7,168 bases of DNA from DASPLH01 sp035627675 (GTDB taxonomy: Bacteria > Acidobacteriota > Terriglobia > Terriglobales > Acidobacteriaceae): NCBI GenBank assembly GCA_035627675.1, contig DASPLH010000183.1, positions 1-7,168 of the forward strand, read 5' to 3'. The notes below the pieces were generated by a model, which saw only the letters and a list, made by a program, of their open reading frames with translations, was not told the origin of the DNA and did not search any database. Shown here piece after piece: positions 6,094-7,168 of the stretch; the first letter of the stretch is position 1, and each line of letters begins with the position of its first letter. The translations under genes and the position numbers were made by a program.

Positions 6094-6181
6094 GCACAGG
6101 TGGGTGAGCGGTTAAAGCCAGCAGACTGTAAATCTGCCCTCCTTCTGGAGTTCGGTGGTTCGAATCCACCCCTGTGCACCA
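6094..6181 (+). tRNA. tRNA-Tyr (anticodon GUA)
   Basis: Acceptor GCACAGG pairs with CCTGTGC; the anticodon stem GCAGA/TCTGC holds the loop CTGTAAA (anticodon GTA at 6128-6130). A long variable arm, typical of bacterial tRNA-Tyr, precedes the T-arm GGTGG-TTCGAAT-CCACC. The discriminator is A and CCA is encoded. Total 88 bases. It lies 247 bases after tRNA-Thr(UGU), a spacer in which I see no convincing gene. Confidence 0.97.
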
Positions 6182-6229
6182 GGTTTGATAAACGCGCTTG
6201 AGCAGGGCTCGCGCGAGAGCGGCGGACGC

Positions 6230-6424
6230 ATGGCACAAGACAACCGTTTCTGGATCGCGATGGGCGTTTACGTTGTGCTGGCGGCCGTCGAGTGGCTTAC
6301 GCTCGAAGGGCGGGTTCGCTGGGTGGCGCTGGCCGTGCTGGCCTTGTTTGCCGTGCGCACGGTGATCCACGACCGCAGGCGGGCGCTGGAGTTGACGGCT
6401 GACCGCGATCGTCTCCGCGAGTAG
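6230..6424 (+). CDS. Small two-helix membrane protein encoded between two tRNA genes
   Basis: I do not recognise a family. An ATG at 6230-6232 opens a 64-codon frame ending in TAG (6422-6424). The product begins MAQDNRFWIAMG, has one hydrophobic stretch at about 8-23 and a second at about 34-49 (WVALAVLALFAV), joined by a short WLTLEGRVR turn, and ends with a charged tail (HDRRRALELTADRDRLRE). This hairpin layout with a basic/acidic cytoplasmic tail looks like a real small membrane protein. The ribosome site is weak (GGCGG at 6221-6225). The frame extends upstream to a GTG inside tRNA-Tyr at 6155, which is not believable as a start. It sits in the spacer between tRNA-Tyr and tRNA-Gly and would be co-transcribed with the tRNAs. 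Chance is not excluded. Confidence 0.6.
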   Translation: MAQDNRFWIAMGVYVVLAAVEWLTLEGRVRWVALAVLALFAVRTVIHDRRRALELTADRDRLRE

Positions 6425-6448
6425 TTGAGGCGCTTGGCGGGCGTGAGC

Positions 6449-6466
6449 GCGGCGGGAGTTCGCCGC
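6449..6466 (+). other. GC hairpin before tRNA-Gly
   Basis: GCGGCG (6449-6454) pairs with CGCCGC (6461-6466) over a 6-base loop, 24 bases after the stop of the small membrane-protein gene. No T-tract follows. It may mark an RNA end or a processing site. Confidence 0.4.
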
Positions 6467-6511
6467 CGAGATTCTGGGCGGTAGCGAAGGATCGTTCGGG
6501 CGCGAAGAGTT

Positions 6512-6586
6512 GCGGGAGTAACTCAGTGGTAGAGTCACAGCCTTCCAAGCTGTTGGTCGCGGGTTCGATTCCCGTCTCCCGCTCCA
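6512..6586 (+). tRNA. tRNA-Gly (anticodon UCC)
   Basis: Acceptor GCGGGAG/CTCCCGC, anticodon stem ACAGC/GCTGT with loop CTTCCAA (anticodon TCC at 6544-6546), T-arm with GGTTCGATTCC, discriminator T and encoded CCA. It is 75 bases long and reads GGA and GGG. Confidence 0.97.
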
Positions 6587-6600
6587 GAGTTTAGTTGAAC

Positions 6601-6616
6601 CCCGCATTGAAGCGGG
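6601..6616 (+). other. Hairpin in the Gly-Thr tRNA spacer (first)
   Basis: CCCGC (6601-6605) pairs with GCGGG (6612-6616) over the loop ATTGAA, 14 bases after the CCA of tRNA-Gly. No T-run follows. Confidence 0.4.
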
Positions 6617-6628
6617 TGAAGCCGAGGA

Positions 6629-6648
6629 CGCTCGCCGGATAGCGAGCG
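6629..6648 (+). other. Hairpin in the Gly-Thr tRNA spacer (second)
   Basis: CGCTCGC (6629-6635) pairs with GCGAGCG (6642-6648), seven GC-rich pairs around the loop CGGATA. This is the strongest of the spacer hairpins and a candidate RNase processing landmark between the two tRNAs. Confidence 0.45.
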
Positions 6649-6699
6649 CCGCAGGCGAGGGCGAAGCAGCGAAGCGTTGCGGAGCCCTTCTAGTGAAGA

Positions 6700-6775
<76 letters not shown>

Positions 6776-6787
6776 GATTTTTGTGAC

Positions 6788-6805
6788 GCGGGCGTCCTTG
6801 CCCGC
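6788..6805 (+). other. GC hairpin just after tRNA-Thr(GGU)
   Basis: GCGGGC (6788-6793) pairs with GCCCGC (6800-6805) over the loop GTCCTT, 12 bases after the tRNA CCA. A T-run lies before rather than after the stem, so it is not a standard terminator for plus-strand RNA. It may separate the tRNA transcript from tuf or mark processing. Confidence 0.4.
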
Positions 6806-6895
6806 TGATGTGCGAAGCCTTCGTAGCTTCGAGAGCGTATGGCCCGGCGGGTCCTCGAGCAGGTTGATGAGGATCTGGCCGGCTCGGCTATTTCA

Positions 6896-6912
6896 GCGCA
6901 GCGGTTCTGCGC
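6896..6912 (+). other. Hairpin in the tuf leader
   Basis: GCGCAG (6896-6901) pairs with CTGCGC (6907-6912) over the loop CGGTT, in the 257-base stretch between the last tRNA and tuf. I see no credible gene or clear promoter in that stretch. Confidence 0.35.
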
Positions 6913-7032
6913 CGCGTGGCCGGGAGCGATCAAGGTCCGTTGCGCGAGTTGTACCTGGGGTGCTGGAAACAGTCGATCAGGGCCTGCGCGATAGTTATCG
7001 AAAATCTACCGTTATCACTAAGGCATAGAGCA

Positions 7033-7168
7033 ATGGCGAAAGAGAAATTTGACCGCAGTAAACCGCACGTCAACGTTGGCACGATTGGTCACATTGACCA
7101 TGGCAAGACGACACTGACGGCGGCGATCACGAAGGTTCTTTCGAAGCACAATCCGAACATCAAGTTCC
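7033..7168 (+). CDS. tuf: Elongation factor Tu (partial, 5' end only)
   Basis: EF-Tu delivers aminoacyl-tRNA to the ribosomal A site as a GTP complex. Only the first 45 residues are in the window: MAKEKFDRSKPHVNVG, then the P-loop (G1) GHIDHGKT at 19-26 and TLTAAIT, which are diagnostic for EF-Tu. The ATG at 7033-7035 gives the standard N-terminus, and AAGG (7020-7023) lies nine bases before it as ribosome site. The rest (about 350 residues) is beyond the right edge. It follows four tRNA genes in the same order as E. coli tufB, so it is probably at least partly co-transcribed with them, with possible extra control in the 257-base leader. Confidence 0.97.
   Translation, partial: MAKEKFDRSKPHVNVGTIGHIDHGKTTLTAAITKVLSKHNPNIKF

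Noticed and set aside
5970..6107. Short plus-strand frame (ATG GTT CGC...) between tRNA-Thr and tRNA-Tyr, about 44 codons
   Set aside because: It runs into the tRNA-Tyr gene, has a low-complexity arginine-rich product and no ribosome site.
5538..6607. Minus-strand ORFs of 225 and 127 residues across the tRNA genes (segments such as GVDSNHRTPEGGQ and RRDLNPRPSDYKSDAL)
   Set aside because: These segments are the well-known spurious antisense translations of tRNA genes; the frames simply run across the complements of real tRNAs.
6783..7028. 81-codon plus-strand frame just before tuf
   Set aside because: It starts at a GTG beside a hairpin, has arginine/serine-rich composition typical of shadow frames in GC-rich DNA, and lacks a ribosome site.

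Overview
The window looks like a chromosomal segment from an Acidobacteriota bacterium, probably class Terriglobia. The basis is recollection, not a search: IspD and ThiL resemble acidobacterial versions, the coding DNA is moderately GC-rich, and the intergenic DNA is full of short degenerate repeats. There are no phage genes, no transposase and no CRISPR array.

Left part (1-2804, minus strand): a metabolic cluster read right to left as thiL (thiamine-phosphate kinase), ispD and ispF (two MEP-pathway isoprenoid enzymes; ispF runs off the left edge). A small GxxExxY-family (PD-(D/E)XK-like) gene sits tightly between ispD and ispF. It is flanked by CACGGAT-type inverted repeats and broken by a one-base frameshift.

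Middle (2805-5384): a divergent intergenic region with a plausible sigma70 promoter leads right into a membrane-anchored M23 (LytM/NlpD-type) cell-wall peptidase. This gene converges on a minus-strand gene for a membrane-anchored protein of unknown function. The 276-bp convergent gap is filled with heptamer and octamer tandem arrays, a 19-bp direct repeat and a 12-bp hairpin. Heptamer arrays begin exactly at the TAG stop codons of thiL, the M23 gene and the unknown gene.

Right part (5385-7168, plus strand): a translation cluster, tRNA-Thr(UGU), tRNA-Tyr(GUA), tRNA-Gly(UCC), tRNA-Thr(GGU) and then tuf (EF-Tu, cut by the right edge). The order matches the E. coli thrU-tyrU-glyT-thrT-tufB operon, but the spacers are much longer. 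The Tyr-Gly spacer holds a 64-codon ORF predicted to encode a two-helix membrane protein. Several spacers carry GC-rich hairpins.

No wholly new system is evident. The points most worth a second look are the repeat arrays tied to stop codons, the ORF inside the tRNA operon, and the repeat-flanked GxxExxY insertion.
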